DNA of 64,000 bases from Draconibacterium halophilum (GTDB taxonomy: Bacteria > Bacteroidota > Bacteroidia > Bacteroidales > Prolixibacteraceae). A program made the translations under genes and the position numbers. The stretch is taken from NCBI RefSeq assembly GCF_010448835.1, contig NZ_CP048409.1, positions 248,001 to 312,000 of the forward strand, read 5' to 3'. A model generated the notes under the pieces. The model worked only from the letters and a program-made list of their open reading frames with translations. It did not search any database and had not been told where the DNA came from. Shown piece by piece: positions 1-8,120 of this stretch (the stretch's first letter is position 1; each line of letters starts with the position of its first letter).

Positions 1-169
1 GTAAAACCACAATGATCGCAACAGTATGAATAAGCATGTCCCATCTGTTAAAATTAATTATTTTCAAGCGACAATTAAATGTTGTAAAGTATAGTTTACC
101 AAAAAATCCTTCTGCCTGAAACATTTTTTAAACTCATCTGTATTAAATACATACATAAAAATATTCAAA

Positions 170-730
170 ATGAGGTTAATTATATTTACAGCACTCGTAT
201 TAAGCATATCGTTCAGCAGTTTTTCTCAAGAATTAAATGTTGGCGATAAAGCACCTTCGTTTTCTACCGTAGCCGACGATGGCTCAACATGGAATGTAAA
301 CGATTATTTGGGCGACAAATTTATTGTGGTTTATTTTTATCCGGCAGCAATGACAGGTGGTTGTACAAAACAAGCCTGTGCCTACCGCGACATGAAAACT
401 GAGATTGATAAAGCCAATGCTGTTGTGGTTGGAATTAGCGGCGATAATGTTGAAGGTCTTCAGCTTTTTAAAAAGGCCAACGACCTTAATTTCCCTTTAT
501 TATCGGACGAAAATGGTGAAATTGCCAAAAAATTTGGAGTCCCTTTACGTGATGGAGGAAAGATTACCCGCGAAATTGAGGGACAGAATTTTGAGTTGGT
601 TCGGGGAGCTACTGCTTCGCGCTGGACATTCATAATCGACAAAAAAGGCAATATTGTTTATAAAAATACAGACGTTGACGCAAGTAAAGACTCTGCCGAA
701 ATATTGGATTTTCTAAAAAACAATGCTTAA
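170..730 (+). CDS. Secreted peroxiredoxin of the Bcp/PrxQ type (AhpC/TSA family)
   Basis: Thiol peroxidase expected to reduce hydrogen peroxide and organic hydroperoxides. Residues 1-20 form a signal peptide ending FSSFSQ, so it acts in the periplasm. The thioredoxin-fold core follows. The active-site stretch YFYPAAMTGGCTKQAC places the peroxidatic cysteine at 65 and a probable resolving cysteine at 70, the C-x4-C spacing of Bcp/PrxQ enzymes. A conserved arginine sits in the later segment TASRWTF. The usual TPGC motif reads TGGC here. At 186 aa the length suits the family plus a leader. ATG start; the next gene follows after 35 bases in the same direction, and co-transcription is possible. 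Family assignment is firm; the substrate is not known. Confidence 0.9.
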   Translation: MRLIIFTALVLSISFSSFSQELNVGDKAPSFSTVADDGSTWNVNDYLGDKFIVVYFYPAAMTGGCTKQACAYRDMKTEIDKANAVVVGISGDNVEGLQLFKKANDLNFPLLSDENGEIAKKFGVPLRDGGKITREIEGQNFELVRGATASRWTFIIDKKGNIVYKNTDVDASKDSAEILDFLKNNA

Positions 731-765
731 ATTGCAACAATTACAAACCCATAATTTAAGTGAAG

Positions 766-1170
766 ATGATAAAATTAAGAGCAATTTTAATTGTTGGGCT
801 ACTGTGTTTTTTACTCCCTGTGAAAAACAGTAGTGCCCAGGCAGAAGTTTTTAAAAACGGCGACTCCTACGTTTTTGTGTACAACGAGATTGGGGCAGAT
901 GATGACACCACTCGCTGGGAAACAAGCAACTATGCTTCTAAAAGCACAATTTCAGCATCGGGAAATATTGTAAAAACACTTTATTATCAGCTCCAGAACG
1001 ACCACCCTTTTATGGGATACTCTTTTGTTTTTGGTGCTAGTATTAATGTTGGTGATGCGAAATTGGTTGATGAGAGAGTCTTTTTGAAAAAAGACGGAAG
1101 CTTTAAAGTTACTATTCACAGTAACGGTGCAGGAACTCGTCTTCCCATCGGGTGGATAATCGAAGATTAA
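766..1170 (+). CDS. Small secreted protein of unknown function
   Basis: I do not recognise a family. A hydrophobic signal peptide (roughly residues 5-25, ending SSAQ) leads a mature part of about 110 residues, rich in beta-prone and aromatic residues and with no cysteine. It is probably periplasmic or surface-bound. I chose the ATG at 766; a GTG at 760 in the same frame would add two residues. It lies 35 bases after the peroxiredoxin gene in the same direction and just before mfd, whose promoter-like box is within 50 bases of its stop. The coding assignment rests on the signal peptide and codon use. Confidence 0.6.
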   Translation: MIKLRAILIVGLLCFLLPVKNSSAQAEVFKNGDSYVFVYNEIGADDDTTRWETSNYASKSTISASGNIVKTLYYQLQNDHPFMGYSFVFGASINVGDAKLVDERVFLKKDGSFKVTIHSNGAGTRLPIGWIIED

Positions 1171-1214
1171 AATAATTTTTACATTCATTTTTACCACTCA
1201 ACAGGCTTAAAAAC

Positions 1215-1222
1215 TATCTTTG
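1215..1222 (+). promoter_or_regulatory. Bacteroidota -7 box (TATCTTTG) before mfd
   Basis: TATCTTTG fits the Bacteroidota sigma-factor -7 consensus TAnnTTTG. It overlaps the TTG codon at 1220, so if it is the real promoter translation of mfd must start further downstream. No convincing -33 TTG is seen. Confidence 0.45.
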
Positions 1223-4200
1223 CGCAAAACTCAGGTTTTGGAAACAACCACGTTTCTAAAATATTTCGAGGGGCATAGTGCTATTGCCAAGGTGGTAAAA
1301 AAAGCCGATGTCCCCCCGGGTGAATTGATTCACCTGCATGGGCTTATTGGGTCTTCTAAAACCGTTTTACTCGCCAAGGTATTTCAGGAAATTCAAAAAA
1401 ACTGTGTTGTACTATTAAACGACCGCGAAGAAGCTGCCTATTTTTACGACGATCTGAATAACCTGGGACTATCCGAGAATACACTTTTTCTGCCCTCTTC
1501 CTACAAACGATCGGTGCAGTACGACAGCCCGGAGCAGGAAAATATTGTGCAGCGCACTGAAGTGTTGAACCTGCTTTCAGCAGCAGAAAAACCCTACTTT
1601 GTTATTTCGTATCCCGAGGCTATTATCGAGAAAGTAATTTCTAACGATAGCCTCGAAAGCAATACACTGCAAGTAAGAAGTGGCGATAAAATATCCATCG
1701 ATTTCATCAACGAATTTTTATACGAATACGGATTCGAGCGGGTAGACTTTGTTTATGAGCCCGGCCAGTTTTCGGTGCGCGGAAGTATTGTCGACATCTT
1801 TTCGTTTTCGCACGAAGATCCGTTTCGCCTCGATTTTTTTGGTGATGAAGTTGACTCTATCCGTAGTTTCGATATCGAGAATCAACTTTCGAAAGATCGT
1901 TTAAACCACATCACCATCGTTCCGAATATTCAAAACAGTTCGGTGGAAGGCGAGCGAGTTTCGTTTATCGATTTTCGGAATAAAGAATGCCTGTGGTTTG
2001 GCAACAACCTCAACCAGTTTATCGACCGGATTGCAGAACTGCACCGCCAAACAATTGTTTCGCGCGAGGATGAAGATATTGTTGATCTGTTGCTCACTTC
2101 CGGCGAGCTGGAAAAACAGCTAAAAACAAAAACACTATTTGATTTTGGTAACGACCTGGCTTTTTCTCCCGATGATAAAATTGAATTCTCAAATTCAAGT
2201 CAGCCTGTTTTTAACAAGAATTTTGAACTGCTGGGAACGAACCTGACAGAACACCGCCAAAATGGGTACGAAATTTTTATTCTCTCCAGCCAGGAAAAAC
2301 AGATCGAGCGCCTACAATCTATTTTTAAAGATACGGATGTTAAAGTCTCCTTCAATCCGGTGAATTTTGTGCTGCACGAAGGATTTATTGATCACGAGTT
2401 AAAAGCCTGTTTTTACACCGACCACCAGATTTTTGAGCGCTACCACCGTTTTAAACTAAAAAACCGAAAAGCACAACGCGAAGCTATTTCATTGAAAGAG
2501 CTAAATAAGTTACACCCTGGCGATTATGTGGTTCACATCGATCATGGGATTGGAAAATTTGCCGGACTGGCACGTACCGAAGTGAACGGAAAAATGCAGG
2601 AAGCCATTCGTTTGGTTTATAAAGATAACGACTCACTTTTAGTGAGTATCCACTCCTTGCATCGCATTTCGAAATACAAAGGCAAAGATGGTGGCGAACC
2701 CAAAATCAACAAACTGGGTACCGGTGCGTGGCAAAAAATGAAAAGCCGCACCAAGTCGAAAGTAAAGGATATTGCCAAAGAACTAATTGCGCTGTACGCC
2801 AAACGACGTGCTGAAAAAGGTTTTGCTTTTTCGCACGATTCGTACCTGCAAAACGAGCTGGAAGCATCGTTTATATACGAAGATACACCCGACCAGGAAA
2901 AGTCTACAACAGCCGTGAAAGAAGACATGGAAAAAACCATGCCGATGGATCGCTTGGTATGTGGCGATGTAGGTTTTGGGAAAACAGAAATTGCCATTCG
3001 TGCAGCTTTTAAAGCCGTTACCGACAGCAAACAAGTGGCCGTTTTGGTGCCGACAACCATCCTGGCCTTTCAACATTTTAAAACTTTTACCGAGCGCCTG
3101 GAAGATTTCCCGGTAAAAATAGATTACGTAAGTCGTTTAAAATCTACCGCCCAGGTAAAAGCTGCCTTAAAAGATGTCGCCGATGGAAAAACCGACATTA
3201 TTATAGGTACACATCGATTGGTAAGTAAAGACGTAAAGTTTAAAAACATTGGCTTGCTGATTATCGATGAAGAGCAAAAATTTGGTGTTTCGGTAAAAGA
3301 AAAGTTAAAGCAGTTCAAAGTAAATGTTGATACCTTAACGTTAACTGCAACGCCAATTCCACGTACTTTGCAATTCTCGCTGATGGGTGCGCGCGATTTG
3401 TCAATTATTCAAACGCCGCCACCCAACCGTTACCCAATTGTAACTGAAGTTCATGGCTTTAACGAGCAAATGATAAAAGAAGCCATCCTTTACGAAACGG
3501 ACAGAAACGGGCAGGTTTTCTTTATCCATAACCGTGTACAGAATATAAATGAGGTGGAAGCGACCATTAAACGTATTGTTCCGGGAGTAAAAACGGCGGT
3601 TGGCCACGGACAAATGGAAGGCCCAAAGCTGGAAAAGGTGATGCTGGATTTTATTAACGGGAAGTTTGATGTGCTAATTGCAACAACCATTATCGAATCG
3701 GGACTAGACATTCCGAATGCCAACACCATTATTATCAACCATGCACAGAATTTTGGATTAAGCGACCTGCATCAACTGCGGGGTCGCGTTGGCCGCTCAA
3801 ACAAAAAAGCATTTTGTTACCTCATTGCACCGCCACTTTCAACGGTTAGTGCCGAAGCGCGACGGCGGTTACAGGCCATCGAACAGTTTTCGGAACTGGG
3901 TAGTGGTTTTAACATTGCCATGCAAGATCTCGACATTCGTGGTGCCGGAAATATGTTGGGTGCCGAACAAAGTGGTTTTATTGCCGACATTGGTTTTGAA
4001 ACCTACCACCGCATCTTGAATGAAGCCATTCAGGAATTGAAACAGGATGAGTTTAAAGATCTTTTTGCTGAAGAAGACAAAGAACAATCGCAGGCTTTCC
4101 TGAATATAAAATATGTAAACGACTGCACCATCGACACCGATATGGAACTGCTTTTCCCAAGCGATTATATTCCCGGAAACTCGGAGCGCATGATGCTTTA

Positions 4201-4579
4201 CCGCGAGTTGGATAGTATCGAAAGTCAGGAAGCACTGGACAATTTCACCAAAGGACTGCAAGACCGTTTTGGGGAACTTCCGCGCGAAAGTCGCGAACTA
4301 ATAGACATTCTTCCCCTACGTTGGAAAGCAATCAATTTGAGTATGGAAAAAATCATTCTGAAGAACAAAAAAATGATCTGTTATTTTGTGTCAGATCAGA
4401 AATCGTCCTTCTACCAATCGGCCGACTTTATTAAAATTGTACAGTACATCCAAAACGGAAAGACGAAAGGTCGGATGAAAGAAACAAAAGGAAAATTAAC
4501 GCTCAGTTTTTCGAATGTGCCCAATGTTGAAACCGCTGATTATATCCTTCGTGAGATTATTGATGAAGCAAAAAGTTAA
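1220..4579 (+). CDS. mfd: Transcription-repair coupling factor Mfd
   Basis: ATP-dependent translocase that removes RNA polymerase stalled at DNA lesions and recruits UvrABC. The 1119-residue frame has the family's full layout: a UvrB-like N-terminal part, an RNA-polymerase interaction domain starting near residue 430 (GDYVVHIDHGIGKF), a RecG-like superfamily 2 motor with Walker A GDVGFGKTE near 582 and a DEEQ box near 682, then helicase motifs VI (LRGRVGRS) and a C-terminal TRCF domain. No ATG exists near the start: the frame opens only after the TAA at 1208, so the start is non-ATG, TTG at 1220 or TTG at 1238. A promoter box overlapping the first favours the second. The product call is certain; the start is not. 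Confidence 0.95.
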   Translation: MRKTQVLETTTFLKYFEGHSAIAKVVKKADVPPGELIHLHGLIGSSKTVLLAKVFQEIQKNCVVLLNDREEAAYFYDDLNNLGLSENTLFLPSSYKRSVQYDSPEQENIVQRTEVLNLLSAAEKPYFVISYPEAIIEKVISNDSLESNTLQVRSGDKISIDFINEFLYEYGFERVDFVYEPGQFSVRGSIVDIFSFSHEDPFRLDFFGDEVDSIRSFDIENQLSKDRLNHITIVPNIQNSSVEGERVSFIDFRNKECLWFGNNLNQFIDRIAELHRQTIVSREDEDIVDLLLTSGELEKQLKTKTLFDFGNDLAFSPDDKIEFSNSSQPVFNKNFELLGTNLTEHRQNGYEIFILSSQEKQIERLQSIFKDTDVKVSFNPVNFVLHEGFIDHELKACFYTDHQIFERYHRFKLKNRKAQREAISLKELNKLHPGDYVVHIDHGIGKFAGLARTEVNGKMQEAIRLVYKDNDSLLVSIHSLHRISKYKGKDGGEPKINKLGTGAWQKMKSRTKSKVKDIAKELIALYAKRRAEKGFAFSHDSYLQNELEASFIYEDTPDQEKSTTAVKEDMEKTMPMDRLVCGDVGFGKTEIAIRAAFKAVTDSKQVAVLVPTTILAFQHFKTFTERLEDFPVKIDYVSRLKSTAQVKAALKDVADGKTDIIIGTHRLVSKDVKFKNIGLLIIDEEQKFGVSVKEKLKQFKVNVDTLTLTATPIPRTLQFSLMGARDLSIIQTPPPNRYPIVTEVHGFNEQMIKEAILYETDRNGQVFFIHNRVQNINEVEATIKRIVPGVKTAVGHGQMEGPKLEKVMLDFINGKFDVLIATTIIESGLDIPNANTIIINHAQNFGLSDLHQLRGRVGRSNKKAFCYLIAPPLSTVSAEARRRLQAIEQFSELGSGFNIAMQDLDIRGAGNMLGAEQSGFIADIGFETYHRILNEAIQELKQDEFKDLFAEEDKEQSQAFLNIKYVNDCTIDTDMELLFPSDYIPGNSERMMLYRELDSIESQEALDNFTKGLQDRFGELPRESRELIDILPLRWKAINLSMEKIILKNKKMICYFVSDQKSSFYQSADFIKIVQYIQNGKTKGRMKETKGKLTLSFSNVPNVETADYILREIIDEAKS

Positions 4580-4763
4580 TCGCCCATTCACAAAAAACGC
4601 AATTTATCGGGAAGCTTAACGTTTTACAATGCACTCAATTTGATGCATTTAGTAGATGTTGTTTAAAAAAAATTCACGATATTGGCACTCAGAGACAACC
4701 AAATCAGGAGAAATAACATCAATTAAATAGTACAATTCAGAAAATCTTTTAAAAATTAGAAAT

Positions 4764-5483
4764 ATGGACACAATGATGAAAATTGGAAAAACACTGACTT
4801 TCTTTTTAATCGTTGCAGGATTCTTTGCCTGTAACGACGACGACAACTCAGTACCGTTCGAGGTAATTGGCGATGTATTTGTGATAAAGCGAACAGTTGA
4901 CAATGAAGAAAAATTCGCCCATTCATATGTTGCATGGGGTAACCAGCCAATGAGCCACGCAGAGGTTACAACTCCCGGTGGAGCAAATATAACTTTAGAC
5001 CCGGCTAACGAAATTTTGAATACGTACGCGAAAGAGCCAAGCCTAAACGAATACAGCACCTCAGCTCCCGTTGAAGGCAACTACCAGTTTTTAGTGATAA
5101 ACGAGGATATTACTCACCAGTCTGTCGATCTGCTCGATTTTGATAATATTGCATTTACTACCATCACATCGGCCGAAGTTAGCAACCAACAACTTGCTGT
5201 GCACTGGGAAACCAACGACAATGCGGAAGCTTATTTGATAAGACTAATAAATGAAGCTGGCGAAATAGCTTTTATTAGCCAAACTCTTCCCGTGCAAATG
5301 ACAAGTTTGCAGGAAATTGGTGTAGGAACCGCTTCAGGCTCTTGGCAGGAAACTCCTGAAATTGGTAATGTTTACAATGTTGAATTATTATCGGTAAGAT
5401 TTGAAGATGATGCGGTTAGCAACGATGCTGCTTATCACATTCAGGAAATTGCTGTTACTGAACAAGAAGTTACATGGCAATAA
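4764..5483 (+). CDS. Hypothetical lipoprotein
   Basis: A hydrophobic leader ends in a lipobox (AGFFAC, Cys23), followed by an acidic stretch NDDDN, so it is a predicted outer-membrane or periplasmic lipoprotein. The mature 215 residues look beta-rich; the segment around residues 130-220 resembles a fibronectin-type sandwich (SAEVSNQQLAVHWETND...), but I cannot name a family. Starts at ATG 4764, 4773 or 4776 are possible; all keep the lipobox. It is a single gene between mfd and a strong terminator. Function unknown. Confidence 0.7.
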   Translation: MDTMMKIGKTLTFFLIVAGFFACNDDDNSVPFEVIGDVFVIKRTVDNEEKFAHSYVAWGNQPMSHAEVTTPGGANITLDPANEILNTYAKEPSLNEYSTSAPVEGNYQFLVINEDITHQSVDLLDFDNIAFTTITSAEVSNQQLAVHWETNDNAEAYLIRLINEAGEIAFISQTLPVQMTSLQEIGVGTASGSWQETPEIGNVYNVELLSVRFEDDAVSNDAAYHIQEIAVTEQEVTWQ

Positions 5484-5504
5484 AATAAATGCATTACATA
5501 TATC

Positions 5505-5535
5505 AACCGTCTGAATTTCAGGCGGTTTTTTTATG
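5505..5535 (+). terminator. Intrinsic terminator after the lipoprotein gene
   Basis: Stem AACCGTCTGAA / TTTCAGGCGGTT with a tiny loop, running into a T tract. It ends the transcript of the 4764-5483 gene. Confidence 0.85.
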
Positions 5536-5549
5536 TCTATTTCACCTCT

Positions 5550-5609
5550 TACTATTTATATAGTAGTTTTTCTATTAAAATAGTTTTATTTCTAAATAAA
5601 TAGTACTAT
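5550..5609. promoter_or_regulatory. Candidate BlaI-type operator region
   Basis: ACTA/TAGT half-sites recur here: TACTA...TAGTA at 5550-5565, CTATTAAAATAG near 5574, and a perfect palindrome ATAGTACTAT at 5600-5609. The last overlaps the -7 box at 5607-5614. BlaI/MecI-family repressors bind short dyads in their own promoter, so autoregulation of the downstream pair is likely. This is inference from position and symmetry. Confidence 0.5.
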
Positions 5610-5614
5610 GTTTG
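5607..5614 (+). promoter_or_regulatory. Bacteroidota -7 box (TATGTTTG) of the blaI-like operon
   Basis: TATGTTTG fits TAnnTTTG. It includes the upstream ATG at 5608, which argues that this ATG is not the start and that translation begins at 5659, about 45 bases downstream. Confidence 0.55.
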
Positions 5615-5658
5615 TAGTAGAAAATAATTTTAGTACGATAATTGTAGCAACTCATAAA

Positions 5659-6036
5659 ATGAAGACATTAACAAAAGCAGAAGAACAAGTAATGCATATT
5701 CTCTGGGATTTAAAAGAAGGAGTTGTAAAGCAGGTAGTTGACGGTTTTGGCGATGACAAACCAGCCTACACCACCGTAGCAACTGTTTTAAATGTTCTGG
5801 AGAAAAAAGGATTTGTTACGCACAAAAAAATTGGTAACACGAATCTTTTTTCGCCTGCAGTTAGTAAATCAGAGTATAAAAAAGTTCAGTTTTCGTCTTT
5901 ATTGAAAAACTATTTTAACGGCTCGTTTCCTAAAATGGCCACCTTTTTTGCCAAAGAAAACAATCTGGGCATGGAAGAATTGGAGGAGTTGTTAAAACTT
6001 ATCGAAAACGAATTAAATAAGAAAAAGGAAGATTAG
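5659..6036 (+). CDS. BlaI/MecI/CopY-family transcriptional repressor
   Basis: Winged-helix DNA-binding protein of about 125 residues (MKTLTKAEEQVMHILWDL...), expected to dimerise and repress its own operon until cleaved by the membrane peptidase encoded next. The helix-turn-helix covers roughly residues 5-70, with the family-typical stretch AYTTVATVLNVLEKKG; the C-terminal half is charged and helical for dimerisation. An ATG at 5608 would add 17 residues but lies inside the promoter box. The stop is 2 bases before the M56 peptidase gene, so the two are co-transcribed. In Bacteroidota such pairs are not always linked to beta-lactamase, and none is present here. Confidence 0.9.
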   Translation: MKTLTKAEEQVMHILWDLKEGVVKQVVDGFGDDKPAYTTVATVLNVLEKKGFVTHKKIGNTNLFSPAVSKSEYKKVQFSSLLKNYFNGSFPKMATFFAKENNLGMEELEELLKLIENELNKKKED

Positions 6037-6038
6037 CC

Positions 6039-7676
6039 ATGGAAACTGCACTGAACTATTTATTAAACGCATCGGGAGGAATTGTACTCTTTTTCCTGGT
6101 TTATTGGTTGTTTCTTCGTAACGAAACTTTTCATGTGGCCAACCGGTGGTTTCTGGTTGCATCGTTGTGTATGGCAACCATTTTACCTTTAATTCCCGTG
6201 CAATACGAGGTTTTGGTTGAGGCCGCCGATGGTGCAAAAACCGGAGCACATACCATTGCCGATACCTTTAAAAACATTCCGGTTTTCAATAATACTGACG
6301 AAAGCACCACTCATTTTGGCTGGCAACAAGCAGTTTTATTGATTTACCTTACCGGAGCAGCGATTTTCCTGCTTCGATTGCTTACTCAAACTTTTATCCT
6401 TATTCATTTAATGATAAAACACCGCGTAACTTCGCTTAACGGAATGCGCGTTGTAGAAAACCAAAAATACGGACTCCCCTTCTCATTTTTTAATATTGTT
6501 TTTATCAATCCGAAATTTCATACACAGGACGACCTGCCGGAAATTCTGGCTCACGAAAAAGTGCACATTCGTGAGAATCACTGGTTCGACCTGCTTTTTA
6601 TAGAACTGTTAACAGTCATCTTTTGGTTCAACCCATTTATTTGGTTGTTTGAACGAGCAATTAAACAAAACCATGAGTACCTGGCCGACAAAGGTGTTCT
6701 TGCGCAGGGACACACTGTGGGCCGCTACCAGGCTTTATTAGTAAACCAGCTGATGGGCATGCAAATTATTGGAATTACCAATAACCTGAATTTTGCCCTT
6801 AGCACAAATCGATTAAAAATGATGACGAAAAAGAAAACATCGGCCCGCCGGCTGATACGATTTACATGGGCACTGCCCGCACTTGCGCTGTTGTTGTTCG
6901 CTTTTGCCGAGCCGCAGTATCATTATACTATATCGAAAACTGACATAGTTGAGCGTGAGATTACTGGAACATCCGGAAAAGAAGCTGTTAAAATAAGTGG
7001 TTTGGTTGTAGATGAAGATGGAAAACCGATGTCAGGAGTGTCGGTAGTAATACGTGGAACAACAGTTGGAACCGTAAGCGATATCGATGGATCTTTTAAA
7101 TTGGAAGTTCCTGAAAACGCGTCGATAATTATTTCGTTTGTAGGTAAAAGAACATTAGCTGACACTTACAGCAGAATTATTACAGGAAATAAAAAAGATG
7201 AGTTTTTTAACCGGAAATATACAATGGAAGATGAGGTGATTTACGCTAGTGCTTGCTTTGATATGCCTACACCGCCGCCGCCACCTCAGGCAAAAACAAA
7301 AAGTTTGGCACCACCACCACCACCACCAGCCCCTCCAATTGGGACTGTAGAAAAAACAAAACTTAAAGACTTCGAAAAAGAAAAAGAAGTATTCTTTGTT
7401 GTTGATGATTTACCAGAATTTCCTGGAGGATCTAATGCCCTTACCAAGTTTGTCCAAAATAAAACAGAAAAATATAATTTGATTGGAAAAGCAAAAATTG
7501 CTTTCACCGTAAATCCTAAAGGTAAAGTAACCGACGTTAAAATTGTAGAAACTGATAACGACAAATTGGGCAAAGCCGCTGCTGAAATTATTTCCCAGCT
7601 ACCAACCTGGGAACCGGGGAAACAACGTGGTAAACCTGTTCCAGTGAAATATTTAATTGCAGTTGAGTTTAAATAA
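6039..7676 (+). CDS. BlaR1-like M56 membrane metallopeptidase fused to a carboxypeptidase-regulatory-like domain and a TonB C-terminal domain
   Basis: Sensor peptidase partner of the upstream repressor. Transmembrane segments lie near residues 12-27, 38-52, 97-125, 183-203 and 273-290. The zinc site HEKVH is at 172-176 and the third ligand lies in NHEYLAD near 212-217. After the last helix come a CarboxypepD_reg-like domain (about 315-395, GLVVDEDGKPMSGVSVVI...), a proline-rich linker (PPPPPQ and six further prolines, about 408-428) and a TonB C-terminal domain (about 450-545, EFPGGSNAL...TWEPGKQRGKPV). Such M56-TonB fusions are known in Bacteroidota. The signal sensed and the force-transfer role of the TonB domain are unknown. 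Confidence 0.88.
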   Translation: METALNYLLNASGGIVLFFLVYWLFLRNETFHVANRWFLVASLCMATILPLIPVQYEVLVEAADGAKTGAHTIADTFKNIPVFNNTDESTTHFGWQQAVLLIYLTGAAIFLLRLLTQTFILIHLMIKHRVTSLNGMRVVENQKYGLPFSFFNIVFINPKFHTQDDLPEILAHEKVHIRENHWFDLLFIELLTVIFWFNPFIWLFERAIKQNHEYLADKGVLAQGHTVGRYQALLVNQLMGMQIIGITNNLNFALSTNRLKMMTKKKTSARRLIRFTWALPALALLLFAFAEPQYHYTISKTDIVEREITGTSGKEAVKISGLVVDEDGKPMSGVSVVIRGTTVGTVSDIDGSFKLEVPENASIIISFVGKRTLADTYSRIITGNKKDEFFNRKYTMEDEVIYASACFDMPTPPPPPQAKTKSLAPPPPPPAPPIGTVEKTKLKDFEKEKEVFFVVDDLPEFPGGSNALTKFVQNKTEKYNLIGKAKIAFTVNPKGKVTDVKIVETDNDKLGKAAAEIISQLPTWEPGKQRGKPVPVKYLIAVEFK

Positions 7677-7700
7677 CAGAAAACTAGAATAACCATTTTG

Positions 7701-7734
7701 ACACCCGTTGGCTTTTAGTCATCGGGTGTTTTTT
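7701..7734 (+). terminator. Intrinsic terminator of the blaI-M56 operon
   Basis: Stem ACACCCG ... CGGGTGT with a 15-base loop and a following T tract, 24 bases after the stop codon. Confidence 0.8.
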
Positions 7735-8120
7735 ATTGCTTGCTGTTCTGAAAACCAAAGTGATACAGAAAAAGTATAGACGATGAATGTTACATGCGAA
7801 GATTCACACCGCGAAATGACCGGAGTCTTTGGCCGGAACCAAACAAAAAACGTGTTGCTGGCGAACAAGAGAAATTAGGGTTGAAATAGAATGGCTATAA
7901 AAAACGAAAGGCCGGTTCAATAACCAGCCCTTTCTCAATCAACCTAAACCTAAACTAAACCAAAAACCAAACCATCTTTTATGGTATGTAAATCTTTATG
8001 AAAAAGATTTGTAACACTAAAACACCAGTTGGTTAAAAAGGTTTACCGAATTGTGATATTTTTGTTGGAATGCAAAATTTTCTCGCAGATTATGCTAAAA
8101 TCCGCAGAATTATTGCTGTG
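7735..8120. other. Intergenic stretch with one leftward terminator
   Basis: No coding signal on either strand that I trust. The only clear structure is the leftward terminator at 7905-7937. The rest is A-rich sequence with no repeat or RNA feature that I recognise. Confidence 0.5.
7905..7937 (-). terminator. Intrinsic terminator of the leftward maltose operon
   Basis: On the minus strand GAAAGGGCTGGTT and AACCGGCCTTTC form a stem, followed by GTTTTTT. It lies about 185 bases beyond the last gene of the leftward arm. Confidence 0.75.
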
